From Megamerina dolium (Eukaryota; Arthropoda; Insecta; Diptera; Megamerinidae): a DNA stretch of 64,000 bases. A program made the position numbers and the translations under genes. The notes below the pieces were generated by a model. The model ran no database searches. It was not told where the DNA came from and worked only from the letters and a program-made list of their open reading frames with translations. Below, piece by piece: positions 32,760 to 44,456 of this stretch (position 1 is the stretch's first letter; each line of letters opens with the position of its first letter). The stretch lies in contig OY978525.1 of assembly GCA_963854835.1 (NCBI GenBank), forward strand, positions 58,163,855 through 58,227,854, in the 5' to 3' direction.

Positions 32760-33305
32760 ATTTTAAGAGAGTGCAGGTAGGATGTGATGCTGAACGTGTC
32801 AGGACTGGAACAATCTTCGGATCAGGTATAATCGATGACTGGCAGGATCGCGATGTAAAGTTACTCGTGGTATTTAAATGGAAGCGCTTCATAAAAAGTG
32901 CTCGACTTCTTGAGCGCTTCTTACAAAGTAACAAGAAGTCCAAAGGTTTGAGTTGGAATCAATTCGTCTTTATTGAAATGTTGCTTATTTATAGGATAAG
33001 AGTGTGACACATCTCCACACTTACTTACATATTGGTGCTTTAGTCATAATGATCATTATGTATCAATTAAGTATTAGAGTTCTGTAACCCAGAACTTATG
33101 CTGAGTAAACAAGCTATGCTTAAACATTGTTGCAGTGTTTATGTTATAGGATACTGCAGGCAGCGAGTGCCGTCAACCATGTATTAATTAGTTAAATGAA
33201 TAGCGTTATTGTTGGTCTATTAGAATTTGTATTTATAATGTATGTATGTAGGTTGTATATAATAATATACAATATATTTATGTAAGTATGTATGGACATG
33301 CAACA
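32760..33305 (-). repeat. Gypsy 5' LTR (3' limit approximate)
   Basis: Starts at 33305 with TGTTGCATGTCCATACATAC (minus strand), matching the other LTR at 15520. It contains a TATA-like CCTATAAATAAG and a poly(A)-signal-like CAATAAAGACG near 32960-33000. No clear primer-binding site was found after it, so the inner end is only estimated. Confidence 0.55.
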
Positions 33306-35485
33306 ATATATTGTGTTGTTGTGCAGTTCTATTATATTTCTTTTATATTATATTTTTTATTTCTGCATAGGCCAGAAAACTATTCAAAATTTTCTTATTT
33401 CTCATTTCGGATTGTCTTTAAATAAACTTTTTACACAATGATTGTAAAAAATGACATTTGACTCATCTCTCTATACCGAAAAGGATTATAATCCAAGTCT
33501 ACAAAAACAAATTATTTTATACAGCATACTAAGCTTAACACCAAAAATATAAGCACATACGAATACTTAACCAAAATACGCAGTTAACAAATCAAGCAGT
33601 TAGTGCGGGTCTAAGTATAAAGAAGAATGCTAATTTGTTAAAATTATATTAATTTAGTGAAAATAATGTATACATATGCAACAATTTTAGGAAGTTTTTG
33701 CTGGCATTTCATTATCGCTCAGAAACTTGAAAACGGTCTCTGGTATAATATATTAACTATACTAGATTGATTTTTGTTTTCACAGAAATTTTATAACTAC
33801 AGTACTTGGATACAGAATAATGTTAAAATATAACATGAAACTGAAATAAATAATTTAATTATTACAGCAAACAAAAACTTAAGTGAACATTCTTTTAACT
33901 AATTCTAATTCTTTTGTGTTGTAGAATTGTAACCATGAAGTTAGCGACCATTTGCTTACAAATAATTACGTTTGACCGGTAACCAAAGTGTTCTCATGAT
34001 AACGTATAGGATAGGTTAGAGCGTTACCTTTGTCCCAGGAGTACAGTTCCTGCAATAGAGAAATAACGAAGAACGATATTATTTTAGAAGCGAATAAATA
34101 GAATATTTTAAATAATTGGGCAATACCAAAGTAATTAGTCGTGCATGAGTATAGATTACTGTGAGAAATTGGAACATTTAAAACCAATTTTTATTGATAA
34201 AACATGAAAGTGTTCAGAAACAACATAAAATTTAAGAGTGAATATAGTTCAATATGATCTCTTTTTACAGATTAATTTTCTGCATGAATGTGATCCCCTG
34301 TTATTTTTTTCCAACCTCGTGTTTGTGAGCGTTGACCTTTGCCTCTAACACACTCGAAATGTAGTATTGTAGTATGATGGATTTGCGACTGGTGATTTTG
34401 GAGGCCATTGTGATTTAATTAATACACGGTTAAGTAGACACGGTCGTTTTGGTGTCGGCCACTTCATTTACGTAATTCGTGGACAATAAATGAAGACTGA
34501 TATAGTACATTATTTTAATGGAATTTCAAATACTTGTCTCAACGATAGTGATACTGATGAATTATAAGATTCCATAAAAACATATGTCTTAACTTTAAGT
34601 TGAACGAAAATATGAAACCGCCGTCATAATTATACAATATGTGATATTTCAATACATTCATTCTTGTTTGGCTATCATAACTGAGTATCGATTTTGACTC
34701 AATCGAATCAAGAATTGGATTTACTCATGATTGTATCAAATAAATGTTTATAATTTCTTAATATGAGATGCTCTGATATGTACATATTCTTTTTCAAGCG
34801 TCGAAGAAGAAAAAGTAAAGAGAAATAGCTGATAAGTTACAACACCAAAAAAATATTTTACAAAGTTGTATTGTCGCTTTTGTATAGATACCAACAACAA
34901 AGCTATTTAAACTATAATATGAAAATATAATGTGTTATACCACCTTAAAAATACCCTCATTGTTAATGTAAATTTAGGGTATTTGACTTCACACCCATCA
35001 CCTCTATTTGATTCTACTTCTATGGAATATTTTGCTTAGAAATTATAGACGTTTCTGCATATCCCATCACGAAAATGCCTTTTATGAAAGCAAAAGTATC
35101 GCAGTATACTTGATATATAAAACTTAATATTTAAACAGCACGACTAAATTAAAGTTGTGGCACACCTCGGAAACTTAAACAGATTCTGAAAGGGCAATTT
35201 ATTGTATTACCTATGTCAGAATTTCTATAAAATCGTTTTTAAAATTTTCATAAAATTTGGTTAGTTTGAATATATAAACAATAATTACAAATTCAATAAA
35301 ATCAGAATGAAGTTACTTACTTTAATGAGATTTCAAATTCCGACGACAAAACACGTATTTTCTATTTTTTTTATTATTTTAGAATCTTTATGAAATTTCA
35401 TGTGTGCATTAATGTTGTATTGTGTATTTAATGTATTGTGTTATTAATGAGAAATATTCTAAAATACAATTTTTTGCTAATTGTA
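33306..35485. other. AT-rich stretch without recognised genes
   Basis: No domain-bearing frame on either strand and no terminal repeats found. At about 34380-34460 the minus strand can be read as KSQWPPKSP, which is reminiscent of a mariner/Tc1 catalytic block, but nothing around it supports that. Confidence 0.6.
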
Positions 35486-36350
35486 TTGGGTGTGTGAATT
35501 AGTAACCGTCCTTTTATGTTACATGGCGCCACACGTAAGCGCGATGTAGTATATCATTGTCTGAAATATCATTTTAAATGCATATTCACTTGCTGTCAAA
35601 ATCAGCCAAAAGTTTTCAATTTGGTTTGCGCATCATATATTTTTCATGATGGAAAATTTTAAGAATTGGCGAAAAAACAGCATTTGCGGGAAGTTTTGTT
35701 AAGTTACTTTTTTGCAAAGAAAAGTGTGGCTGAAAGTCATCGTTTGCTTGTGGTATTAAATGGATACAATTCTCTATCCAACACACGGAGTGGTTTGTGG
35801 GCTTCAAAAGTTTGAACAGAAAAAGTTTGAAGACGAGGATTTGGAAACATCACTCGACCAAGACCTGGTCCAGCCATTACGAGAGAGCTGTACCGACAAC
35901 AACTGATGCGGTTGAAGAGAGTAATGATCGAGAAAAGGTCGGAATATGCGACCAGAGACGAGTCGGTAATTTTTCACGATGACAACGCACGGCCACACAT
36001 TGCTATTCCGGTCAGAAACTATCTTTCTAATAGCAGATGGGAAGTTTTACCCCTCTCTCCTTATAGCCTAGACCTGGCACCTTCAGATTACCACTTATTC
36101 CGGTCCATGCTGAACGCCATTAATGGAATACGCTTCACTTAAGTCATCGGAATAAAAATTGGCTCGATTCGTTTTTGGTCGCCAAGTCGGTGAAGTTCTA
36201 TTGGGATGGAATCAATAAATTTTCAGTAAAATGGGGAAATATCATAGTTTCTGATGGACAATATTTTGAATGACTTGTTTTTAACAGAATTGTTAAAAGT
36301 AAATGATTTTTGTGCACTAAAAAAGGCGGGTGCTAATTCACAGTCCCAAT
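35486..36350 (+). mobile_element. Internally deleted mariner element
   Basis: About 865 bp. The left end TTGGGTGTGTGAATTAGTAA (after TA) pairs imperfectly with the right end (complement TTGGGACTGTGAATTAGCAC). Transposase pieces in several frames: LVQPITRELYRQQLMRL-like sequence about 35865-35925, then a frame from 35906 reading HDDNARPHIAIPVRNYL and YSLDLAPSDYHLFRSM, the second and third catalytic Asp of a DD34D mariner. The first catalytic Asp region and much of the N-terminal half are missing. Non-autonomous. Confidence 0.85.
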
Positions 36351-36360
36351 TCTAAAGAAA

Positions 36361-36650
36361 AATAAATATGTGGCACTTAAAGCCCCGAAGGGCTCATTGG
36401 CCGAGCTTCTCTTGCATTACTGTTTGCGAGTTAAATTTTGTACAGTATTAGAAGGGACCTACTTATTTTAGCCGGTTCCGAATGGCAGAACTCTTGTGAC
36501 ATCACTTTTTCTGAGCTTTGTCACAGAGTTCTTTTAGAAGCTCTTCCATGGCAAATTGTTACTGCCGGAAGAATTGGAAAGAAAAATATTTTCGATATTA
36601 ACTCACTAACGTGATGTAGTTTGCACGCTATGTCACGGCACCTTCGTTCT
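36361..36650 (-). mobile_element. tRNA-derived SINE, copy 2
   Basis: Same body as copy 1, on the minus strand, beginning (plus-strand view) with TATGTGGCACTTAAAGCCCC and CCGAGCTTCTCTT. A 30-40 base piece of the body (the region reading CTTGCCGACAGGTGGGTACC in copy 3) is deleted. Towards 36610-36650 a degenerate head remains (CACTAAC then CACGGCACC). No clean target duplication found. Confidence 0.75.
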
Positions 36651-36699
36651 GTAATGAGGGTGCAATCATGTAGATAGTTGTGCTTGCTATGTGATGGAA

Positions 36700-37995
36700 A
36701 CTTCATTTTTAATAGGGGTCCTCCCTGCGACGACCACCGGATAGCGTGTTCCTGGACTACCTCCTTCGTTGATGACGCCCACAAACTAAATAAGGACTAC
36801 GATATACGGATATGCACCCGGAATGTCCGGCACCTATATAGAGAAGGTGCCTCTCTCCAGCTGGTTGATGGCATCGACATATATAAGGCAGACATCATCA
36901 CTCTCCAGGAAATGCAATAGACGGTGCAGGGTTGTTCTAAAAGAGCATTCTGTTATAGTTCCCATGCGGAGGGGCATGAACTAGGATGTGGATTTGTTAT
37001 CAGTAAGAGTCTGCAACATCTTGTTTCATAGTTCACACATGTGAAAGAACTGCTGGCAACAATTCACATAAAGGCAACCTTTTTTTGGCAACTTTACTGC
37101 GAGGGTGGGCAAGGAAGGTACCTTTGGTTCAAATTCAGCCTCCACCAGAGCACTTTAGATAACGGAATGAAGCTGATCGATTTCACCGCAGCACGAAACA
37201 TGGTAATTAGTATTAGTATCAACATTTTAACGTCCATAAAGCGACGTAGCTGTCTCCAAACAAACGAACGAAGAAGCAAATTGATCACGATATGATCGGC
37301 GGGAGGCACGCTTTCAGTGCGATGGACGTTAAATCGATCCGTGGTGCCAAAATCGACTTGGATCACTACCTCGTTGCAGCTAAAGTGCGAACACGTTTAT
37401 GTGTCAGAAAGAACAAATGAAGTTCCACACATAGAAAGTTTGATGACAATAAGTTGCAATCACCAGTGACAGGAAATGCTTTTGCCACTCGATTATCGGA
37501 TTCTCTTTTGCAAAACACCCCCTCTCTAGATGATACATGCGCACAATGGATACATGTATCCCACTTCATGACTACTGCTGCCGAGAAGGTTATCCGTTTC
37601 TACCGGCTTCTGAGGAGTGAGTGGTATGATCAGGAGTGTCGCGACGCTACCGCAGAGAAAGATGCCGCCATAGAAAGACCCGGCGTACAGCTGCTAAGCG
37701 AGTTGTTAAGGAGTTGTACAGAGAGAGCAGTGTAGCGTAAGAAGAGAGAAAAAGTAAGACGCGAGTGGAAGGAGACAGAGATGAGTAGAGACAGGAATGA
37801 GACTCGAAAATTCTTCGAGAAGATCAAGCGCCTAAGTGGCGGTTTAAATCCCGGAGCAAGGGAATTTAGTTACAGATATCCAGAGTGTACTGTGTTTATG
37901 GAGGGAACACTTCTCTACATTACTGAATGGCGTCGCCTCGAGCAATCCCGCCAGTGAAGGAGATCTCCCGAAGTCCCTAATCACGGATGATGGTG
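36700..37995 (+). pseudogene. RTE-type LINE endonuclease fragment
   Basis: Decayed relative of the element at 22348. Readable pieces: DIRICTRNVRHLYREGA (Trp of WNVR changed to Arg), GHELGCGFVISKSLQHL, FSLHQSTLDNGMKLIDF, then AFATRLSDSLLQNTPSLDDT and WYDQECRDATAEKDAA. Many frame changes, and the GDFN motif region is deleted. It stops before the RT domain near 37995. Confidence 0.85.
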
Positions 37996-38149
37996 TATAT
38001 CAAAGATCTGCAACGAATCTCTTTTTCGATACTTAGAGTAAGTGCGTATAAATCAGTAAAACGTCGATATTCTGATGCATACATATCCATAACAACGTTG
38101 ATGTATAAATATGAGTTGCGACAAATATACGTGCTACTTCAACTCATTC

Positions 38150-38762
38150 GTTTGATTCACACTTCAACACAAAATTATTTAGAATGCTTATTTAGATCCA
38201 ATCTGAACCGCCATAAGTGCTTCGCTGTAGCCGCCCAAAATGTACGATTGAAGACGTACGATTAGGATAAACAAGAAGCTATAAATACATGTGCTGCATG
38301 GGTAATTGAAGAATGTCGTCCCTTTACTGCTATTGAAGGATCGGGATTTCGTAAAATGGCAAACTTTTTTTTAAAAATTGGGTCCCGATATGGGGAGTGA
38401 TGACATAAATGATTTGCTTCCTGATCCGTCGATACTTTCGCCCCGAATAATAAAAACAGCTAAAAAAAGAAGGGCGAAATAAAGTGCAAAATTCATAAAA
38501 TCGTTAGTGATGGTGAAGCTTTCTCGACCATAGATCTTTGGCTAGATAATTATATGAAAAGGAATTTTAAGTGTGCGTGGGATGAAATCTATGGATTTTA
38601 TGAGAACTACTAGCGGAAATATTTATTGTATATTACAAAGTTTGCTAAGTGAATTTGGTGTAGGTGAATTAAAAAATATTATTTTCGTAACGGATAGAGG
38701 AAGCAATGTCATAAAGCTCTGGAAGACTACACAAGGCTGAATTGTTCAAGCCATTTATTTTC
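38150..38762 (+). pseudogene. hAT (hobo/Hermes-like) transposase, N-terminal half
   Basis: Left part of a hAT transposase broken by a LINE. RSNLNRHKCFAVA is the end of a BED zinc finger. After a stop, INTCAAWVIEECRPFTAIEG and GSGFRKMANFFLKIGSRYGE match the Hermes/hobo dimer-contact region. LLPDPSILSPRIIKTAKK follows, then a degenerate DLWLDNY-like stretch (the first catalytic Asp block), LLSEFGVGELKNIIFVTDRGS (second Asp), and after one frame step LEDYTRLNCSSHLFS, ending exactly at the LINE target site. The reading resumes at 41691. The relationship to Hermes-type elements of flies is clear by motif order. Confidence 0.88.
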
Positions 38763-41236
38763 TTCTGCTTCTGGAATGCAAACGGTATTAATAACCACAA
38801 AATTGAACTAAAGCATTTCTTAGATAGTAAAAATGTTGATGTAATGCTTCTAGCTGAAACACACCTTACAACCAAGTACAACTTCAATATACCAGGATAC
38901 ACATTCTATAGCACAAACCCCCCTGACGGCAAAGCACATGGTGGTACAGGCATTCTCATTAGAAGCAGAATTAAACTTTATGCTTTTGAAGAATATTCAA
39001 AAAACTACTTACAAGCTACTTCAATATGTCTGCAATGCCTTAACAAAAATATAACACTTTCAGCTGTGTACTGTCCACCACGATTTTCAATAACCGAAAA
39101 GGTATTTAAAGAATTCTTTGACAAGCTAGGAAAGAGATTCTTGGCGGCTGGTGATTATAACGCCAAACATACGTATTGGGGCTCTCGTTTAATAAATCCT
39201 AAAGGAAGACAACTGTATAACACTATAATAAATCCACAAAACATGCTCAATTTCGTGTCTCCTGGCCAGCCAACATATTGGCCAATAGACATCTTGAAAA
39301 TTCCTGATTTGATTGATTTTGCAGTCGTTCGAAATCTTAATTGAAATATTGTCACTGCCGAAATAAGTTACGAACTATCCTCATATCACTCTCCTGTATT
39401 ATTTTATCTAAATGAACGCCCTTCATTGTCAAAACTACCATTTAGGCTGACATCCCCAAAAACAGATTGGCTGAAATACAAGCATTAAAACAGGATGAGG
39501 AATTTGAACAGCTAAAGTATATCGAAAAGCTTTCTCCTATGACTACCAAAACAAATTCGCTTTGGAACTCTTACAAAAAGCTGAAAACGCCATTTGATAC
39601 AGAATTTCCAATCAGAAATCATGTCGGAAATTGGTCACGCACTGAAGAAGAAAAAGCCAACACATTTGCTATACACAGCACTGCAACTAGAGGCTTCACT
39701 CCCCTCAAAATATCATTCAAAGAAATCAACGAGATTATTAAGTACCAGCTTAATCCAAAGAAAGCTCCTGGTTTCGATGGCATCACACCAAAAATGCTAA
39801 TTGAAATTCCAGCCCAATCCCCCCGGATACGACTTTCGAATCTATCCACACAGCACTGCAACTAGTGGCTTCACTCCCCTCAAAATATCATTCAAAGAAA
39901 TCAACGAGATTATTAAGTACCAGCTTAATCCAAAGAAAGCTCCTGGTTTCGATGGTATCACACCAAAAATGCTAATTGAAATTCCATCAGCAGCTGTATT
40001 ATTTTTAGTGGTCTTGTTTAATGCAATGCTAAAACTGGGCTACTTTCATAACCAATGGAAAAAATCACAACAATGATCCTAAAGCCAGGAAAAGATAAAA
40101 CTTTGCCGTCATCCTACAGTCCCATAAGCTTGCTACCATGTCTCTCAAAATTATTTGAAAAACTACTGTTGGCCAAACTCATACCTCATCTTGAAGAACG
40201 TGACATAATTCCTCAGCATCAATTTGGATTTCGCGAAAAACATGGGACGATCGAGCAGGTCAACAAAATTACCAATGAGATACGGAAAGCATTTGAACAC
40301 AAAGAGTATTGTTCAGCTATATTCCTCGATGTTGCTCATTCAGTTGATAGAGTGTGGCCTGAAGGGCTAAAGTATAAAATAAGAAAACTTCTACCAGAAA
40401 GCTCCCACCAAATACTGGAATCATACCTAGATAACCGTCGTTTTGTTGTAAAATATAAAGACTTTTCCTCAGAAGAATTCAATATCAAAGCCGGAGTTCC
40501 ACAGGGTAGCGTTCTTGGCCCCATTCTATATGTATTATATACTTCCGATCTACCAACAGATGCACGGTTCTTGACATCTACATTTGCTGACGATACTGCT
40601 ATTCTAAGCCGTAATCGAAACCCAATTAAGGCATCCACAGATTTAGGGGAGCATTTAGTACTTGTTGAAAAATGGTTATCTAACTGGCGCATAAAAGTTA
40701 ATGAGTCCAAATGTAAACATGTAACGTTCACACTTAACAAAAGCACATGCCCGACAGTTATACTAAATAATATCGCCATAACTCATACAAATGAAGTCAC
40801 CTACCTAGGGAAACACTTAGATAGACGGCTTACATGGCGCAAGCACATCGAAGTAAAAAGAACTCAGATGAAATTAAAAGCTTCTTGCCTGCACTGGCTC
40901 ATCAATTTCAGATCACCATTAAACTTGAAATACAAGGTCCTACTGTACAACAACATAATAAAGCCAATTTGGAGTTACGGAATTCAATTATGGGGGAACA
41001 ATAGTAATAGAAATATTGAAATCATACAGAGATCTCAGTGTAAAATGTTAAGGATGATAACTGGTGCACCATGGTATATTAGAAATGAATGTATTCACAA
41101 TGACTTAAATATCCCAATGGTAGAAATTGAAGTTAAAAATACTAGAAAAAAATATACTAGAAAATTACAAAGACATCCAAACACACTAGCAAGAACCTTG
41201 CTCAATACCTGCTATACTTCGCGCCTTCGGAGATAG
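38763..41236 (+). pseudogene. Jockey ORF2: endonuclease and reverse transcriptase
   Basis: Endonuclease: FFCFWNANGINNHKIELKHF, VMLLAETHLTTKYNF, AHGGTGILIRSRI, RFLAAGDYNAKHTYWGS. After stops near 39344 and a frame change: PKKAPGFDGITPKM (present twice because of a duplication). The RT is intact from 40055 to 41236: MILKPGKDKTLPSSYSPISL, FGFREKHGTIEQVNK, FLDVAHSVDRVWP (motif A, Ala-His-Ser instead of the usual KAFD), GVPQGSVLGPILYVL, TFADDTAIL (FADD active site), VTYLGKHLDRRL. No RNase H, as in Jockey. ORF1 is absent. Copies element RNA at a nicked target; inactive because of the breaks. Confidence 0.9.
39674..39987 (+). repeat. Tandem duplication inside the Jockey element (175-bp period)
   Basis: 39674-39812 and 39849-39987 are almost identical, each beginning CACAGCACTGCAACTAG and ending GAAATTCCA. 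They are joined by a 36-base stretch not found elsewhere in the element. The unit duplicates the region encoding the motif KKAPGFDGITPKM, so two RT starts are present. Confidence 0.9.
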
Positions 41237-41359
41237 GACCTGCCAGCCTTCCAATGAAAAGAAGAGCGTCATACAAAAAACATTGCTCTAGATAATAAGG
41301 AGCTACTGTTGCTGATTTAAATTAAGATTTTAAAACTTATTGTTAGATTCTTTAGGAAT

Positions 41360-41634
41360 GAATGAATGAATGAATATGTGGCACTTAAAGCCCCAAAGGG
41401 CTCATTGGCCGAGCTTCTCTTCCATTACTGTTGTGCGTCTTAAATTTTGGACAGTATTAGAATGGACATACTTATTTTAGCCGGATCCGAACGGCAGAAC
41501 ACTTGTGACATCACTTTTTCTGAGCTTTGTCACAGAGTTCTTTTTTGAAGCTTTTTCATGGCAAGTTGTTACCGTCGGAAGAATTGCCAATTGCTTGCCG
41601 ACAGGTGGGTACCGTTCGAAAGAAAAAACTTTTC
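41360..41634 (-). mobile_element. tRNA-derived SINE, copy 3 (5'-truncated)
   Basis: Minus-strand SINE body with an AATG-repeat tail and a 14-bp target duplication GATTCTTTAGGAAT at 41346-41359 and 41635-41648. The tRNA head is missing: the copy ends within the AAGTTTTTTCTTTCG region. It is inserted in the 3' UTR of the Jockey element. Confidence 0.9.
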
Positions 41635-41690
41635 GATTCTTTAGGAATAGATTCAATAAATAAAGAAAATGTATAATAAAAAAAAAAAAA

Positions 41691-42731
41691 TTATTTTCCA
41701 ATGTTTTAGAATCTTCGATTAATTGCACATTGGAGCTAACAGAACACTTCGATCAAAAGTAATAGCCCTACACATTGGAATTCACATCATGCAATGTTTA
41801 AATCAATCTCAGATAATTGGATAAAAATAAATGAAATTCTTGAAGCTAGCTCAGAAACCAAAGATTATCAAATATTAATATTTTAATTCTCCAATATTTA
41901 GTTGAGCTGTGTACTAATTTTAAGATAATTTTCAAAAAACTGCAGGGATGTAGTTTCCTTCTATTTGTTTTGTTATTCCATCGGTCTTAGGGAAATTTGT
42001 GTAGTCCAAGAAAATGATTCAAGCAATTTCAGCTTTGAAGACAAATATTTTGAAAAAGTTAGACGAGATTTGGTTTTAGAATTTAAATATATGCACAAAA
42101 CTGCTTTTTTTTTGTATGCACCAGCAAATTGTGAGCAAGAAAATAACTCGGACGAAATTAAAGAGTTCTGTATCAAAGAAATTTTGTAGCATGAAAGAAA
42201 TGAATCTCAACCAATTTCAACATTACCTCCCGCAACATCGAAATTGCCTTAACCAGTTACAATATCAAACATATCACCTTTATTTACACTGTCGCCCACT
42301 AATGTATCACCTACAATTTCACCGTTATCTATACCACCATCACCGAATTCACAAATATGCCATTCGAATTTTTACCCAGTGCGAATAATGCCCCGAATAC
42401 TCCATTAAGTGAAGTGCGGTCTTTTCTCCAAATTTATTGAGTCGCTCTATGTTGTCAACACCACAAAGTGCAAAAGAAGAAGTGTCCCGCTACAGTATGG
42501 AAAACGTAATTATCGATGAATATTTTATGTAATGCAATGGTGGAAAACCAACTCTGCGAAATATCCAAGATTGTCAAAGCCAGCATTGCGCGTTCTCTCA
42601 GTTCCAATTCTTCAATTCAATTCTTTTCTTTGGCCGGAAATATTATAACTGAGAAGCGAAATAGACTAGCTCCCAAAACTGTAGACATCATATTTTTAAA
42701 TTCTTTTTACAAAAATTTTGCATTTGAATAA
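41691..42731 (+). pseudogene. hAT (hobo/Hermes-like) transposase, C-terminal half
   Basis: Continuation of the hAT after the LINE: NVLESSINCTLELTEHFDQ, then after breaks WNSHHAMFKSISDNWIKI (the end of the catalytic insertion domain), YMHKTAFFLYAPAN and EIKEFCIKEIL. A low-complexity Pro/Ser region follows, then AKYPRLSKPALRVLSVP and FSLAGNIITEKRNRLAPKTV, IIFLNSFYKNF, the C-terminal dimerisation block. At least six frame changes or stops. It ends near 42731; no TIR was identified. Confidence 0.85.
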
Positions 42732-43079
42732 GTATTGCGTTTGTATGTATAAAAGTTTAATAATATTAGTTTGTTTTCTTTGCTTTTTTTATATTTTAAT
42801 GTTTTATTCTGTTATATTATATTCTGTTTATAAAAATATTGCCTTTGAATATTAAATTAAATACTACTCAGAATAATATTGAGTGAATTTTTTTTAGTTT
42901 GTTTTTAAATATTTTAATTTATTTCTAAAATCTAGTAAGTAATGTAATAAAGAATTAAAAATAAAACAAATATAAAATTAACAACACAATTACTTAGTTT
43001 ATTTCTTGGCTTTTAAAAAAAGTTGGAAAAGTACCACATTAACAAGCTGCAACGAGTATAGCCTGCACGTGTGCATTAA
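42732..43079. other. No gene; presumably hAT 3' end
   Basis: Very AT-rich. By position it should hold the 3' terminal region of the hAT, but no terminal repeat was recognised. Confidence 0.4.
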
Positions 43080-43625
43080 GGGGGTGTTCGCTCCTAGAAT
43101 GCCGATTTTAGGCTGTTTTTCAAAAAATTATTTTGGAGCTACAAGGCAACATGCAATATTCTGGTTTTTTGCTTGTTGTTCCTTATTATTTGGAGAACAG
43201 AAACTCATATTTGTGTCGAAAAATTTTATTTTCTAAGTACAAATTTTCAGTGGTCAATGTGACCTTGTCACGGGAACCAGTAATCTGAAACAGAAATGGG
43301 TATGCAATTATTAATCTGCAATAAATTCCGCGGATGCTAAACCACAGTTTTAGTCAAAATGTTGATTAGAAACAAAATGGCGGCCATATGAAAAAAAATT
43401 TCAAGTCGATACCTCTCATAGTTGCTGAGAAAAGTTATCGGCCAGTACAAAAAATGTGGTTTCGACATGATCGGTGAGCTGAGATTACTTCAATTAACAT
43501 GCAAAAAAGTGACTATTGAGTTTGCGGATTGAAAAACGACTTTGGGGGGTGATAGTATATAGTATAAGGTACAATAAAACGCCAAAAAAATCGATTTTTT
43601 CAAACTTCTACCCGGGAACACCCCC
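43080..43625. mobile_element. TTAA-flanked MITE
   Basis: 546 bp bounded by TTAA at 43076-43079 and 43626-43629. Ends: GGGGGTGTTCGCTCCTAGAA and its imperfect complement (TTCTACCCGGGAACACCCCC). There is no transposase. TTAA duplications are the hallmark of piggyBac-type transposons, so a piggyBac-related non-autonomous element is likely, though the terminal bases are GGGGG rather than the usual CCC. Confidence 0.75.
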
Positions 43626-43789
43626 TTAAAAGTGCCATACTGAAATATATGTATAAATATATGATAGGAATTTCAAACGTACGTTCATATATGAGATACG
43701 ACACTCATTGCAACAAGTATGAATACGTATAAGTAGATCAAATATTGCATAGTTAGATGAGTATTTCTTAGATGGTCGCTACGCATTGC

Positions 43790-44456
43790 AAATCACTGTT
43801 ACACCACCCGAGCATGACGATGTCAGAGAGGGCATTTCTAGGCTGAAAAAGAATAAAGCTGCAGGTGCTGATGGCCTGACTGCCGACTTCGAAGCTCATT
43901 CGTCTTTGCAGGATGACACTGGGTAACTCCCGTTGTGCAGTGCAAAATCTCTCCTCGCCGTTTAATACCGAAAGGGATTTCAGACAAGATGATTCGTTAT
44001 CGCTCGACCTCTTCAATTTTTTTATGGAGAATATAATACGAGCTGCTGATTTACGACATAATGGCACTATCTTCAACAAAAGTGTTATACTGTTGGCGTA
44101 TGCCGATGATATTGACATAGTCGGCATGAATACGCGAGCAGTCAGTGCAGCATTCTCAGAGTTGGAAAGAGAATCACGTCGAATGGGTCTTACGGTGAAC
44201 AGGGCAAGACGAAGTTCCAAGTATCAACCAGTGCACGCACGCCACTGTTGATAACTACGCTTCTGAAGTAGTGAAGGACTTTACCTATCTTGGAACAATC
44301 ATTAACAGTAATGACGTCAGCCTGGAAATATTGCGAAGGATCACCCTTGCTAACAGGGGCTACTTTGGGTTTAGTAAGCAATTGAGAAGTCGGGCCCTCT
44401 CTCGAGCAATGAAAACCACACTTTACAAGCCTCGATCGTCAATATATCTCATTTAG
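43790..44456 (+). pseudogene. RTE-type LINE RT fragment
   Basis: KNKAAGADGLTAD followed by a deletion joining to the region of SLQDDTG, then in changing frames the motif B region, LLAYADDIDIVGMNTRAV (YADD) and AAFSELERESRRMGLTV, then TYLGTIINSNDVSLEILRR and YFGFSKQLRSRAL. It ends abruptly at about 44445. Several frame changes, and the motif A region is deleted. Confidence 0.85.

Larger units (their letters stand above)
15324..33305 (-). mobile_element. Ty3/gypsy retrotransposon broken by five nested insertions
   Basis: Minus-strand order from right to left: LTR start (33305), leader with a 128-codon frame (32740-32354), leader continued at 30531-30600, 25466-25477 and 22226-22347, gag (22225-21009), protease (20950-20352), RT and RNase H (18424-17400), integrase (16694-15650), purine-rich tract and second LTR start (15520). 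It is interrupted by insertions at 16695-17269, 18950-20257, 22348-25448, 25478-30519 and 30603-32252. Both LTR starts read TGTWGCATGTMCATA, followed by matching sequence for about 60 bases. Gag resembles that of the mdg1/412 group, but this placement is tentative. The left limit is uncertain because LTR homology fades below about 15460. Confidence 0.75.
38763..41690 (+). mobile_element. Jockey-clade LINE inserted in the hAT
   Basis: 5'-truncated non-LTR retrotransposon starting at the beginning of ORF2 and ending in a poly(A) tail (41678-41690). The target duplication TTATTTTC is at 38755-38762 and 41691-41698. Removing the element restores the hAT reading (SSHLFS then NVLESS). Its 3' UTR is interrupted by SINE copy 3 at 41360-41634. 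Confidence 0.92.

Noticed and set aside
34380..34470. Minus-strand KSQWPPKSP reminiscent of a mariner/Tc1 catalytic block
   Set aside because: No other transposase motif or terminal repeat nearby on either strand. Nine residues are not enough.
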